Part shown: positions 55,727 to 64,000 of the stretch, piece by piece
Layout: each line of letters begins with the position of its first letter
Position numbering within the stretch: the first letter of the stretch is position 1
Assembly: GCF_011752565.1 (NCBI RefSeq)
Contig: NZ_VWXK01000004.1
Coordinates: forward strand, 62,001 to 126,000
DNA: 64,000 bases
Origin: Pantoea sp. Ap-967
GTDB taxonomy: Bacteria > Pseudomonadota > Gammaproteobacteria > Pseudomonadales > Pseudomonadaceae
Direction: 5' to 3'
Program-made: the position numbers and the translations under genes
The notes under the pieces: generated by a model
Databases searched by the model: none
Seen by the model: the letters and a program-made list of their open reading frames with translations, nothing else
What the model was told of the DNA's origin: nothing

Positions 55727-57232
55727 ATGGCGCAGAACGAATCGGTTGATGTGGTACTGGTAGGCGCGGGCATCATGAGTGCCACCCTGGCCGTACTGCT
55801 CAAGGAGCTTGACCCGACCCTGAAGCTTGAGGTCGTCGAGGCAATGGACTCCGGAGCCGCGGAAAGCTCCAACCCTTGGAACAACGCAGGCACCGGCCAC
55901 GCTGGCCTGTGCGAGCTGAACTACACGCCCCAGGCCGCCGATGGCAGCATCGACATCAAGAAGGCCGTGCACATCAACACCCAGTTCGAGGTTTCGCGCC
56001 AGTTCTGGGCCTACCTGAGCAAGAAAGGCAACTTCGGCTCGGCCCGTGCCTTCATCAATCCGGTCCCGCACCTGAGCTACGTCGAAGGTGACAAGGGCGT
56101 GTCCTTCCTCAAGAAGCGCTTCGAGCTGCTCAAGCAGCACCACGCCTTCGCCGAGATGGAATACACCGAAGACCAGGCCGTGATGAAGGACTGGATGCCG
56201 CTGATGATGCCGGGCCGCCCGGCCGACCAGCGCATCGCCGCCACCCGCGTGATGAAAGGCACCGACGTCAACTTCGGCGCCCTGACCAACAAGCTGCTCA
56301 AGCTGCTGGGCGATGCACCGCAAGCCCAGGTCAAGTACAGCAAGAAAGTCGTCGGCCTGCGCCGCAACGGCAGCGGCTGGACCGTGAGCATCAAGGACGT
56401 CAACAGCGGCAGCAGCCGTGAAGTGGACGCCCGCTTCGTCTTCCTCGGCGCCGGTGGCGCGGCCCTGCCGCTGCTGCAGCTGTCGGGCATTCCGGAAAGC
56501 AAAGGTTTCGGCGGCTTCCCGGTCAGCGGCCAGTGGCTGCGTTGCGACAACCCGGAAATCGTCAAGCAGCACCAGGCCAAGGTGTACAGCCAGGCTGCAG
56601 TCGGCGCTCCGCCGATGTCGGTGCCACACCTGGACACCCGCGTGGTCGACGGCAAGAAGTCGCTGCTGTTCGGGCCTTACGCCGGCTTCACCACCAAGTT
56701 CCTCAAGCACGGCTCGTTCATGGACCTGCCGCTGTCGGTACGCATGGGCAACATCGGCCCGATGCTGGCCGTGGCGCGCGACAACATGGACCTGACCAAG
56801 TACCTGGTCAGCGAAGTGATGCAGTCGATGGAGCAGCGCCTGGAATCCTTGCGCCGCTTCTACCCGCAAGCCAAGGCCGAGGACTGGCGCCTGGAAGTGG
56901 CTGGCCAACGGGTGCAGATCATCAAGAAAGACCCGAAAAAAGGCGGCATCCTGCAGTTCGGCACCGAGCTGGTTTCGGCCCAGGACGGCAGCCTCGCGGC
57001 CCTGTTGGGTGCATCGCCTGGTGCTTCGGTGACCGTGTCGATCATGCTGGAGTTGATCGAGCGCTGCTTCCCGGAGCAGGCCAAGGGTGCCTGGGCGGCC
57101 AAGCTCAAGGAAATCTTCCCGGCCCGCGAGAAGACCCTGGCCGCCGATGCGGCGCTTTACCACAAGATCAGCGCCGACAACGACGTGGCGCTGGAACTGG
57201 TGGAAGACAGCCCGGCCAAGCATTACGCCTGA
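55727..57232 (+). CDS. mqo: Malate:quinone oxidoreductase
   Basis: FAD-dependent membrane-associated enzyme of 501 residues that oxidises malate and passes electrons to quinone, replacing or supplementing malate dehydrogenase. The N-terminal FAD motif is [20 protein letters not shown]; the family segment [20 protein letters not shown] is intact. Later motifs [19 protein letters not shown] and [13 protein letters not shown] are typical of Mqo. Length fits MqoA/MqoB of pseudomonads. It has a ~600-base leader and a strong terminator at 57251. Confidence 0.96.
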   Translation: MAQNESVDVVLVGAGIMSATLAVLLKELDPTLKLEVVEAMDSGAAESSNPWNNAGTGHAGLCELNYTPQAADGSIDIKKAVHINTQFEVSRQFWAYLSKKGNFGSARAFINPVPHLSYVEGDKGVSFLKKRFELLKQHHAFAEMEYTEDQAVMKDWMPLMMPGRPADQRIAATRVMKGTDVNFGALTNKLLKLLGDAPQAQVKYSKKVVGLRRNGSGWTVSIKDVNSGSSREVDARFVFLGAGGAALPLLQLSGIPESKGFGGFPVSGQWLRCDNPEIVKQHQAKVYSQAAVGAPPMSVPHLDTRVVDGKKSLLFGPYAGFTTKFLKHGSFMDLPLSVRMGNIGPMLAVARDNMDLTKYLVSEVMQSMEQRLESLRRFYPQAKAEDWRLEVAGQRVQIIKKDPKKGGILQFGTELVSAQDGSLAALLGASPGASVTVSIMLELIERCFPEQAKGAWAAKLKEIFPAREKTLAADAALYHKISADNDVALELVEDSPAKHYA

Positions 57233-57250
57233 GCTGGCCTGTAACGAAAA

Positions 57251-57273
57251 AACGCCCCGCGGGGCGTTTTTTT
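57251..57273 (+). terminator. Intrinsic terminator of mqo
   Basis: AACGCCCC-GC-GGGGCGTT stem followed by a run of T. Confidence 0.95.
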
Positions 57274-57299
57274 GTGCCTGGGATCTATAGCAGCCTGTG

Positions 57300-57398
57300 C
57301 CGGCCTCTTCGCGGGCAAGCCCGCTCCCACAGGGACCGCACAAGTCTTCAGGCTTTTACAAGACCTGTGGGAGCGGGCTTGCCCGCGAAAGGGCCGGT
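57300..57398. repeat. REP pair, GCGGGCAAGC-CCAC type
   Basis: Opposed copies GCCGGCCTCTTCGCGGGCAA and CGCGAAAGGGCCGG with CTCCCAC arms, between convergent mqo and the PA4642-like gene. Confidence 0.9.
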
Positions 57399-57411
57399 AC
57401 AGGCCTACTGA

Positions 57412-57702
57412 TCAGCCACGGGCGTTGATGATGATCTCGATGTACTCCGGCGCATTGCGCTGGTCGGCGATCACTTCGGCAAAGGTCTTGCCGTGCTCGT
57501 CCTTGCCGTCGAGGTCCAGCCCGGCTTCGACGAAGAAGCCCACGAAGCGCTCGAAGTCATCGATGCGCAGCCCGCGGTAGGCCTTGATCAGCTTGTGATG
57601 GGAAGGCGAGGTCAGGCCATCGGCCGGCTCGAACTGTAGGAACGACTTGACGTAGTCATCGCTGATCTCGTCACCAATCACCTGCTTCTTGTCTTTGCGC
57701 AT
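57412..57702 (-). CDS. PA4642-family hypothetical protein
   Basis: A 96-residue soluble protein (MRKDKKQVIGDEISDDYVKS to YIEIIINARG). The start at 57702 is the first ATG giving the short family-like length; the open frame extends further upstream without similarity. The gene lies next to mqo as PA4642 does next to mqoB in P. aeruginosa, as I recall. Function unknown. Confidence 0.8.
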   Translation of the reverse strand: MRKDKKQVIGDEISDDYVKSFLQFEPADGLTSPSHHKLIKAYRGLRIDDFERFVGFFVEAGLDLDGKDEHGKTFAEVIADQRNAPEYIEIIINARG

Positions 57703-57769
57703 TGCCGGCTCCAACTGACCATCACGGAATTTCGAAGGCCGGCAGTTTACCCCCCACAGGCGCCGCGCC

Positions 57770-58240
57770 TCAACGCGAACGTACGGTGCCGGTGTGCAGG
57801 TCGGCCCAGACATGGCCGTTGGCGTAGGTGAGAAACTGCACATAGACGGTTTCGTTGCGCAGCAGGTCCATGACCACGCGGTAATCGCTCACCGGGTAGT
57901 TCAGGCTCAGGGTGCGGGTCTTGTCGTCGTACACCGGCTTCTTCAGGCTTTTGCCTGCTTCGCCGTCGAAGGTCAGCAGCACCTGGCTGATGGTCGCGCC
58001 CTTGCTCAGGGGCTTGCCCTTCAGGCGCATCTGCAGCGAGGCGGTGATCGGGATCGGTTGCTGGTCGGACTGGCGCTGGGCACCCACCACCACGGAGTAG
58101 TCGGTCACTTGCAGCAATTGCTGGCCGGTCGGCGCTTCCTGGCGCAGGGACTGGTCATCGGGCGGGAGGAACTGGCTGTGCAGCGGTGCGGCGGCGAGGG
58201 GCAGGCTCACCGCCAGCAGCAGGGGAAGAATCGCACGCAT
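57770..58240 (-). CDS. Exported hypothetical protein
   Basis: A 156-residue protein with a signal peptide (ILPLLLAVSLPLAAAPL). The mature part is beta-rich (TDYSVVVGAQRQSDQQPIPI, YDDKTRTLSLNYPVSDYRVV). The start at 58240 has AAGGAGC upstream. It has no cysteine after the signal and is presumably periplasmic. I recognise no domain. It lies between the PA4642-like gene and hpt, as does an exported protein in P. aeruginosa. Confidence 0.75.
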   Translation of the reverse strand: MRAILPLLLAVSLPLAAAPLHSQFLPPDDQSLRQEAPTGQQLLQVTDYSVVVGAQRQSDQQPIPITASLQMRLKGKPLSKGATISQVLLTFDGEAGKSLKKPVYDDKTRTLSLNYPVSDYRVVMDLLRNETVYVQFLTYANGHVWADLHTGTVRSR

Positions 58241-58294
58241 GTGAGGCTCCTTGGCATGAAGGAGCACTCTAGCACGCGGGGCGGCTACTGCCGA

Positions 58295-58852
58295 TCACAG
58301 CCCCTTGACGGCAAAGATGCCGTTGGCGTTGCGCCAGTAGCCTTTATAGTCCATGCCGTAACCGAAGATGTAGCGGTCCACGCACGGCAGGCCGGCGTAG
58401 CTGGCCTTCAGGCCTGGGCTGGCCTTGCGGTCGTGGTCCTTGTCGATCAGCACGGCGGTGTGCACCGCACGTGCGCCGGCATGCTTGCAGAATTCGATGA
58501 TGGCGCTGAGGGTGTGGCCCTCGTCGAGAATGTCGTCGACGATCAACACGTCACGGTCGATGAACGACACTTCCGGCTTGGCCTTCCAGAACAGCTCGCC
58601 GCCACTGGTCTGGTTGCGGTAGCGGGTGGCGTGGATGTACGAGACTTCCAGCGGGAACTGCAGGTGGGTCAGCAATTTACCGGCGAAAATCAGGCCACCG
58701 TTCATCACGCAGAACACCACTGGGTTCTTGTCGTGCAGTTCCTGGCTGATCTGTGCGCCAACCTTGGCGATGGCCGCTTCCACTTCGGCTTCGGGGTACA
58801 GGCAGTCTGCCTCGCGCATGACTTGATGAATGTGCTCGAGATCGGCGGACAT
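58295..58852 (-). CDS. hpt: Hypoxanthine-guanine phosphoribosyltransferase
   Basis: Purine salvage enzyme of 185 residues converting hypoxanthine or guanine with PRPP to IMP or GMP. The PRPP-binding loop is VLIVDDILDEGHTLSAIIEF; VVFCVMNGGLIFAGKLLTHL and PCVDRYIFGYGMDYKGYWRN are the remaining family motifs. It is divergent from upp, and together with upp-uraA makes a salvage block. Confidence 0.94.
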   Translation of the reverse strand: MSADLEHIHQVMREADCLYPEAEVEAAIAKVGAQISQELHDKNPVVFCVMNGGLIFAGKLLTHLQFPLEVSYIHATRYRNQTSGGELFWKAKPEVSFIDRDVLIVDDILDEGHTLSAIIEFCKHAGARAVHTAVLIDKDHDRKASPGLKASYAGLPCVDRYIFGYGMDYKGYWRNANGIFAVKGL

Positions 58853-59012
58853 GGCGCTCTCCGGGGGGGCATTTTGGAAAAGCGGGCAAAGGTACGCATC
58901 CGCTCGTCACAGATCAAGCATTTATGGACTAACGTGCAAAAGGACTACACGACAGCACAGGCTGAATAGATTAATCTAGCGCGGTTTTTTTGCCCGCCTT
59001 TCGGAGCCCCCC

Positions 59013-59651
59013 ATGCCTACTCGTGAGATCCGCCATCCGCTGATCCGCCATAAGCTCGGCCTCATGCGCCGTGCCGACATCAGCACCAAGAATTTTCGCG
59101 AACTCGCCCAGGAAGTCGGCGCGCTACTGACCTACGAAGCCACCCAGGACCTGCCACTCGAAACCTACGAGATCGACGGCTGGTGCGGCAAGGTGCAAGT
59201 TGAAAAAATCGCCGGCAAGAAGATCACCGTGGTGCCAATCCTGCGCGCCGGTATCGGCATGCTCGACGGCGTGCTCAGCCTGATTCCGGGCGCCAAGGTC
59301 AGTGCCGTGGGCGTTGCCCGCAACGAGGAAACCCTCGAAGCGCACACCTACCTGGAAAAGCTCGCCCCCGACATCAACCAGCGCCTGGCCCTGATCATCG
59401 ACCCGATGCTCGCCACCGGCGGCTCGATGGTCGCCACCATCGACCTGCTGAAAAAGGCTGGCTGCAAGGAAATCCGCGCCATGGTGCTGGTTGCCGCACC
59501 AGAAGGCATCGAGGTGGTGGAAAAAGCCCACCCGGACGTACAAATCTACACCGCCTCGATCGACCAGCGCCTGAACGAGCATGGTTACATCGTCCCAGGC
59601 CTGGGCGATGCCGGTGACAAGATCTTCGGCACCAAGCAGAAGGACGCCTGA
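59013..59651 (+). CDS. upp: Uracil phosphoribosyltransferase
   Basis: Pyrimidine salvage enzyme of 212 residues making UMP from uracil and [24 protein letters not shown] is the N-terminus; PRPP loop [20 protein letters not shown]; uracil-binding C-terminal [17 protein letters not shown]. Length matches E. coli Upp (208). uraA follows after 2 bp, so transport and salvage are coupled. Confidence 0.97.
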   Translation: MPTREIRHPLIRHKLGLMRRADISTKNFRELAQEVGALLTYEATQDLPLETYEIDGWCGKVQVEKIAGKKITVVPILRAGIGMLDGVLSLIPGAKVSAVGVARNEETLEAHTYLEKLAPDINQRLALIIDPMLATGGSMVATIDLLKKAGCKEIRAMVLVAAPEGIEVVEKAHPDVQIYTASIDQRLNEHGYIVPGLGDAGDKIFGTKQKDA

Positions 59652-59653
59652 CC

Positions 59654-60928
59654 ATGCAGGACGGCTTCAACGACCCGCTCTGGCGGCAGGTCCTCTCGGG
59701 CGCGCAGATGCTCTTCGTGGCGTTCGGCGCGCTGGTATTGATGCCCCTGATCACCGGCCTCGATCCAAACGTCGCGTTGTTCACTGCCGGCATCGGCACC
59801 TTGCTGTTCCAGCTGGTCACGGGCCGTCAGGTGCCGGTGTTCCTGGCTTCGAGCTTTGCCTTCATTACCCCGATCATTCTCGCCAAGGGCCAGTTCGGCC
59901 TGGCCGAGACCATGGGCGGGGTGATGGCCGCAGGCTTCGTGTACACCTTCATGGGCCTGATGGTGAAGATCAAGGGCACCGGCTTCATCGACCGCATGCT
60001 GCCGCCGGTGGTGATCGGCCCGGTAATCATCTCCATCGGCCTGGCCATGGCCCCGATCGCCGCCAACATGGCGATGGGCAAGGCCGGCGACGGCAGCGTG
60101 CTGCTGCCGTACAAGACGGCGATGATGATCTCCATGCCGGCCCTGCTCACCACCCTGATCGTTGCAGTGTTCGGCAAGGGCATCTTCCGCCTGGTGCCAA
60201 TCATTGCCGGGGTGCTGGTGGGCTTTGCCCTGTCGTTCGCCTTCGGCGTGGTCGACACCGCCAAGATCGCCGCGGCGCCTTGGCTGGAGATTCCCAACTT
60301 CACCGCGCCCGCCTTCAACTGGCAGGCAATTCTGTTCATCGTTCCGGTGGCCCTGGCCCCGGCGATCGAGCACATCGGCGGGGTGATCGCGGTGGGTAGC
60401 GTCACCGGGCGCGACTACCTGAAAAAGCCTGGCCTGCACCGCACCCTGCTGGGTGACGGCCTGGCCACCACCGCCGCCGGCCTGTTCGGCGGCCCGCCCA
60501 ACACCACCTACGCCGAAGTGACCGGTGCGGTGATGCTGACCAAGAACTACAACCCGAAGATCATGACCTGGGCGGCGGTATTCGCCATCTCCCTGGCCTT
60601 CATCGGCAAGTTCGGCGCGCTGCTGCAGAGCATTCCGGTGCCTGTGATGGGCGGCATCCTGTGCCTGCTGTTCGGCTCGATCGCCGCCGTGGGCATGAAC
60701 ACCATGATCCGCCACAAGATCGACCTGAGCGAGGCGCGCAACCTGGTGATCGTTTCGGTGACCCTGGTGTTCGGTATCGGCGGCGTGCTGGTTGGCAGCG
60801 GTGACGGCCCGGACGATTGGGGCCTCAAGGGCATCGCCCTGTGCGCCATCGTGGCCATTGCCTTGAACCTGATCTTGCCGGGCAACGATGGCTGGAAGCA
60901 CAAGAAGCTGGACGACCAGTTGCCTTGA
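59654..60928 (+). CDS. uraA: Uracil permease (NCS2 family)
   Basis: Inner-membrane proton symporter for uracil, 424 residues. About 12-14 membrane helices are visible from LFVAFGALVLMPLITGLDPN onwards. The NCS2 signature region is FIVPVALAPAIEHIGGVIAV with the substrate-binding glutamate in APAIEHIGG, and GLFGGPPNTTYAEVTGAVML. Length and gene pairing with upp match UraA. A REP doublet follows its stop. Confidence 0.96.
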   Translation: MQDGFNDPLWRQVLSGAQMLFVAFGALVLMPLITGLDPNVALFTAGIGTLLFQLVTGRQVPVFLASSFAFITPIILAKGQFGLAETMGGVMAAGFVYTFMGLMVKIKGTGFIDRMLPPVVIGPVIISIGLAMAPIAANMAMGKAGDGSVLLPYKTAMMISMPALLTTLIVAVFGKGIFRLVPIIAGVLVGFALSFAFGVVDTAKIAAAPWLEIPNFTAPAFNWQAILFIVPVALAPAIEHIGGVIAVGSVTGRDYLKKPGLHRTLLGDGLATTAAGLFGGPPNTTYAEVTGAVMLTKNYNPKIMTWAAVFAISLAFIGKFGALLQSIPVPVMGGILCLLFGSIAAVGMNTMIRHKIDLSEARNLVIVSVTLVFGIGGVLVGSGDGPDDWGLKGIALCAIVAIALNLILPGNDGWKHKKLDDQLP

Positions 60929-60944
60929 TCCGGCGTTAGCCTGA

Positions 60945-61025
60945 GCCGGCCTCTTCGCGGGGCAAGCCCGCTCCTACAAGGAATCGTATGCTCTTGTAGG
61001 AGCGGGCTTGCCCCGCGAAGAGGCC
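60945..61025. repeat. REP pair, GCGGGGCAAGC type
   Basis: Opposed copies CCGGCCTCTTCGCGGGGCAA with a spacer CAAGGAATCGTATGCTCTTG, between convergent uraA and hemH. Confidence 0.9.
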
Positions 61026-61044
61026 AGCCCAGGCCACCCCACAC

Positions 61045-62058
61045 TCAAACCGCTTCGCACATCCCCGCCAACACCCGCGCCCACTCCGGGTGGTCATTCA
61101 GGCATGGCACCAGCACCAGCTCCTGGCCGCCAGCCTCGACGAACTGCTCGCTGCCGCGCATGCCAATCTCTTCCAGCGTCTCGATGCAATCGGCCACGAA
61201 CGCCGGGCACATCACCAGCAGTTTCTTCACCCCAGCCTTGGCCAGCTCATCAAGGCGCGCCTCGGTGTACGGCTCAATCCACTTGGCCCGCCCCAGCCGC
61301 GACTGGAACGACACCGACCACTTGCCGTCGGGAATGCCCATCTTCGCCGCGAACGCCTTGGCCGTTGCCAGGCACTGGCCGCGGTAGCACACCGCACGCA
61401 TCTGGGCACTGGCGTCCTTGCAGCAGTCGGCTGCCTGGAAATCGTGCTTGCCGGTGGGGTCGAGCTTTTTCAGATGACGCTCCGGCAGGCCGTGGAAGCT
61501 CAGCAGCAGGTGGTCGTAGTCCTGCTGCAGGTGTGGCCTGGCGCTGGCCACCAGGGCATCGATGTACGCCGGGCGATCGTAGAACGGCTGCAACACCCGC
61601 AGCTCCAGCGGCAAGTGGCGCGCGGCCACGGTTTGCTGGGCCTGGGCCACCACCGTGGTCACCGTGCTGTCGGCGAATTGCGGGTACAGCGGCGCCAGGG
61701 TGACCTTGCGCACGCCTTGGGCGGCCAGGCGTTCCAACACCTCGGGCAGTGCCGGCTGGCCATAGCGCATGGCGATTTCCACCGGGCCATGGGGCCAGTG
61801 CTCGACCATCGCCGCCTGCAGGCGACGGGTCAGCACCACCAGCGGCGAGCCCTCGTCCCACCAGATCGAGGCATAGGCATGGGCCGATTGCTCCGGGCGC
61901 TTGACCAGTATCAGCGACACCAGCAGGCGCCGCACCGGCCAAGGCAGGTCGATCACGTAGGGGTCCATCAGGAACTGGTTGAGGTAACGGCGCACATCGG
62001 CCACCGAGGTGGAGGCCGGGGAACCCAGGTTGACCAGCAGCAGGGCGTGATCGGTCAT
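61045..62058 (-). CDS. hemH: Ferrochelatase
   Basis: Enzyme of 337 residues inserting ferrous iron into protoporphyrin IX, the last heme step. The N-terminus [20 protein letters not shown] and active-site histidine segment [20 protein letters not shown] are intact, as is the segment [19 protein letters not shown]. The C-terminal segment has [20 protein letters not shown]. It follows the YfcH-type gene by 13 bp on the same strand, so the pair is co-transcribed from the divergent promoter at 63.0-63.1 kb. Confidence 0.96.
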   Translation of the reverse strand: MTDHALLLVNLGSPASTSVADVRRYLNQFLMDPYVIDLPWPVRRLLVSLILVKRPEQSAHAYASIWWDEGSPLVVLTRRLQAAMVEHWPHGPVEIAMRYGQPALPEVLERLAAQGVRKVTLAPLYPQFADSTVTTVVAQAQQTVAARHLPLELRVLQPFYDRPAYIDALVASARPHLQQDYDHLLLSFHGLPERHLKKLDPTGKHDFQAADCCKDASAQMRAVCYRGQCLATAKAFAAKMGIPDGKWSVSFQSRLGRAKWIEPYTEARLDELAKAGVKKLLVMCPAFVADCIETLEEIGMRGSEQFVEAGGQELVLVPCLNDHPEWARVLAGMCEAV

Positions 62059-62071
62059 GCAGCGTCCTATG

Positions 62072-62977
62072 TCAGAGGCGGCTGGACAAGTTGCCCAGGG
62101 CCGATTGCAGATCGTTGAAGCGGAAGGTGAAACCCGCAGCCAGCAAGCGCACCGGGCGTGCCCGCTGGCCACCGAGCAACAGCACCGACAGCTCGCCAAG
62201 CCCAGCCTTGAGCAGCAGCCGCGGCATCGGCATGAATGCCGGGCGATGCAGGGCACGGCCCAACTGCCTGGCGAACTCGCGGTTGCGCACGGGCTCTGGC
62301 GCGCAAGCATTATAAGGACCGCTGGCATCCTTGTGCTGCAAGAGAAAATCGATCAGGGCGACCTGGTCATCGATATGCACCCAGGGCATCCACTGCCGGC
62401 CATCGCCCAAAGGCCCGCCCAGGCCCAGCTTGAACGGCAGGCGCAGGCGCGACAAAAAGCCGCCATCACTGGCCAGCACCAGCCCGGTACGCACCAGCAC
62501 CACACGCATGCCCAGGGCCTGGGCGCGCTGGGCGGTTTCTTCCCAGGCGATGCACAACTGGCTGGCGAAATCCTCGCGCACCGGCTGCGAGGCCTCGGTC
62601 AGCTCACGCTCGCCCCCGTCGCCGTACCAGCCCACGGCAGAACCGGAAATCAGCACCTCGGGGCGCTGCTCGCGGCTGCCCAGCCAGGCCAGCAGTTGCT
62701 CAGTCAGGGTGATGCGGCTGGCCCACAGCAGCTGCCGCCGGGCGGCAGTCCAGGGGCGGTCGGCGATGGGCGCACCGGCCAGGTTGACCACCGCGTCGAG
62801 GGCTTCATCGTCGGCAAGGTCCTCCAAACGCGCGATACCACGCACACCGCTGCCGCAGATTTTCGCCACCTGGTCAGGGCGCCGGCTCCACACCGTCAGG
62901 CGATAGCCCTTGCTCCGCCAGAACTGGCACAGGTGCTGGCCGATCAATCCCGTACCACCTGTCAGCAATATATGCAT
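62072..62977 (-). CDS. TIGR01777 family (YfcH-like) NAD-dependent epimerase
   Basis: SDR-type protein of 301 residues. The Rossmann motif is [38 protein letters not shown] and [20 protein letters not shown] are family hallmarks. The C-terminal DUF1731 part has [20 protein letters not shown] and [10 protein letters not shown]. It is E. coli YfcH-like, role unknown. It is upstream of hemH and divergent from the renalase-like gene. Confidence 0.92.
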   Translation of the reverse strand: MHILLTGGTGLIGQHLCQFWRSKGYRLTVWSRRPDQVAKICGSGVRGIARLEDLADDEALDAVVNLAGAPIADRPWTAARRQLLWASRITLTEQLLAWLGSREQRPEVLISGSAVGWYGDGGERELTEASQPVREDFASQLCIAWEETAQRAQALGMRVVLVRTGLVLASDGGFLSRLRLPFKLGLGGPLGDGRQWMPWVHIDDQVALIDFLLQHKDASGPYNACAPEPVRNREFARQLGRALHRPAFMPMPRLLLKAGLGELSVLLLGGQRARPVRLLAAGFTFRFNDLQSALGNLSSRL

Positions 62978-63091
62978 GGCTGTGTCCTCGCAGGGTGCGG
63001 CCATGGTCTATTTTTAAGATCAAGGCACTTTTCCAGACCAATCGCTCTCGGATAAACATAGGCCATGTGGCCCTATGAAGCGGAATAACCT

Positions 63092-63108
63092 TATACAAAC
63101 TTTGTGCA

Positions 63109-63115
<7 letters not shown>
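63092..63115. promoter_or_regulatory. PplR1/LitR-box-like operator
   Basis: TATACA, 12 bases, TGTACA: an exact match to the box T(G/A)TACA-N12-TGTA(C/T)A that I recall for the light-responsive PplR1 (class II LitR, MerR type) of P. putida. It overlaps the promoter of the renalase-like gene. Confidence 0.7.

Positions 63116-64000
<885 letters not shown>

Noticed and set aside
62059..62328. Upstream extension of ferrochelatase
   Set aside because: It overlaps the 3' end of the YfcH-type gene and is not found in Hem[13 protein letters not shown] is the canonical start.

Overview
This 64 kb chromosomal window is high-GC and densely packed. It carries many copies of the REP-type inverted repeats typical of Pseudomonas (core GCGGGGCAAGCCCGCTCCTAC). 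Protein content and gene order (nadC-ampD-ampE; fruB-fruK-fruA with a divergent cra; mqo-PA4642-type gene-hpt-upp-uraA-hemH) match the Pseudomonas putida group. That placement is from remembered synteny, not from a search. Almost all of the window is core genome. The only segment that looks acquired is a small orphan Rhs-core gene near 28.6-29.4 kb.

Layout. 1-3.8 kb: end of an RND efflux pump gene, then a CusR/CusS-like two-component pair. 4-8.4 kb: a small exported protein, an OprD-family porin, a GGDEF diguanylate cyclase with a palindrome over its promoter, a DUF2383 protein and a DUF3820 protein. 8.5-16.1 kb: fructose PTS operon fruBKA, the divergent regulator cra/fruR with a recognisable Cra operator, and a TatD hydrolase. 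16.2-25.3 kb: chemoreceptor, ampE/ampD, a DUF1631 protein, nadC, trxB, cysZ. 25.4-35.9 kb: an unrecognised small protein, a BdlA-like PAS chemoreceptor, a glycosyltransferase, the Rhs fragment, an old-yellow-enzyme reductase, glutathione peroxidase, SlyD, a DUF3565 protein, pta, an OmpA-type lipoprotein and a metallo-hydrolase. 36.0-38.4 kb: a response regulator with a long TPR-like tail, coupled to a small soluble histidine kinase. 38.5-48.0 kb: a MalT-like LuxR regulator, DUF1329 and DUF1302 envelope proteins, an acyl-CoA synthetase and a hydroxyacid dehydrogenase. 48.1-57.2 kb: rsmC, a yybP-ykoY-type manganese riboswitch upstream of a UPF0016 exporter, an M48 lipoprotein protease, an atypical YedK/HMCES protein, small conserved proteins, an acyltransferase, YajG and mqo. 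57.4-64 kb: a PA4642-family protein, an exported protein, hpt, upp-uraA, hemH with a YfcH-type epimerase, and a truncated renalase-like flavoprotein gene.

How the parts work together. FruB, FruK and FruA form a complete fructose uptake and phosphorylation route under Cra. hpt, upp and uraA form a base-salvage block. AmpD and AmpE belong to peptidoglycan recycling. The LuxR regulator, DUF1329/DUF1302 pair and acyl-CoA synthetase lie together and plausibly handle a fatty-acid-like or ester substrate at the envelope. The divergent promoter at 63.0-63.2 kb contains an exact match to the light-responsive PplR1/LitR box remembered from P. putida, which suggests light or porphyrin-linked control of the renalase-like gene and possibly of the hemH operon. 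The least explained items are this box, the catalytic changes in the YedK-like protein, the TPR response regulator-kinase pair, the palindrome before the diguanylate cyclase gene, the orphan Rhs gene and the ~600-base leader before mqo.
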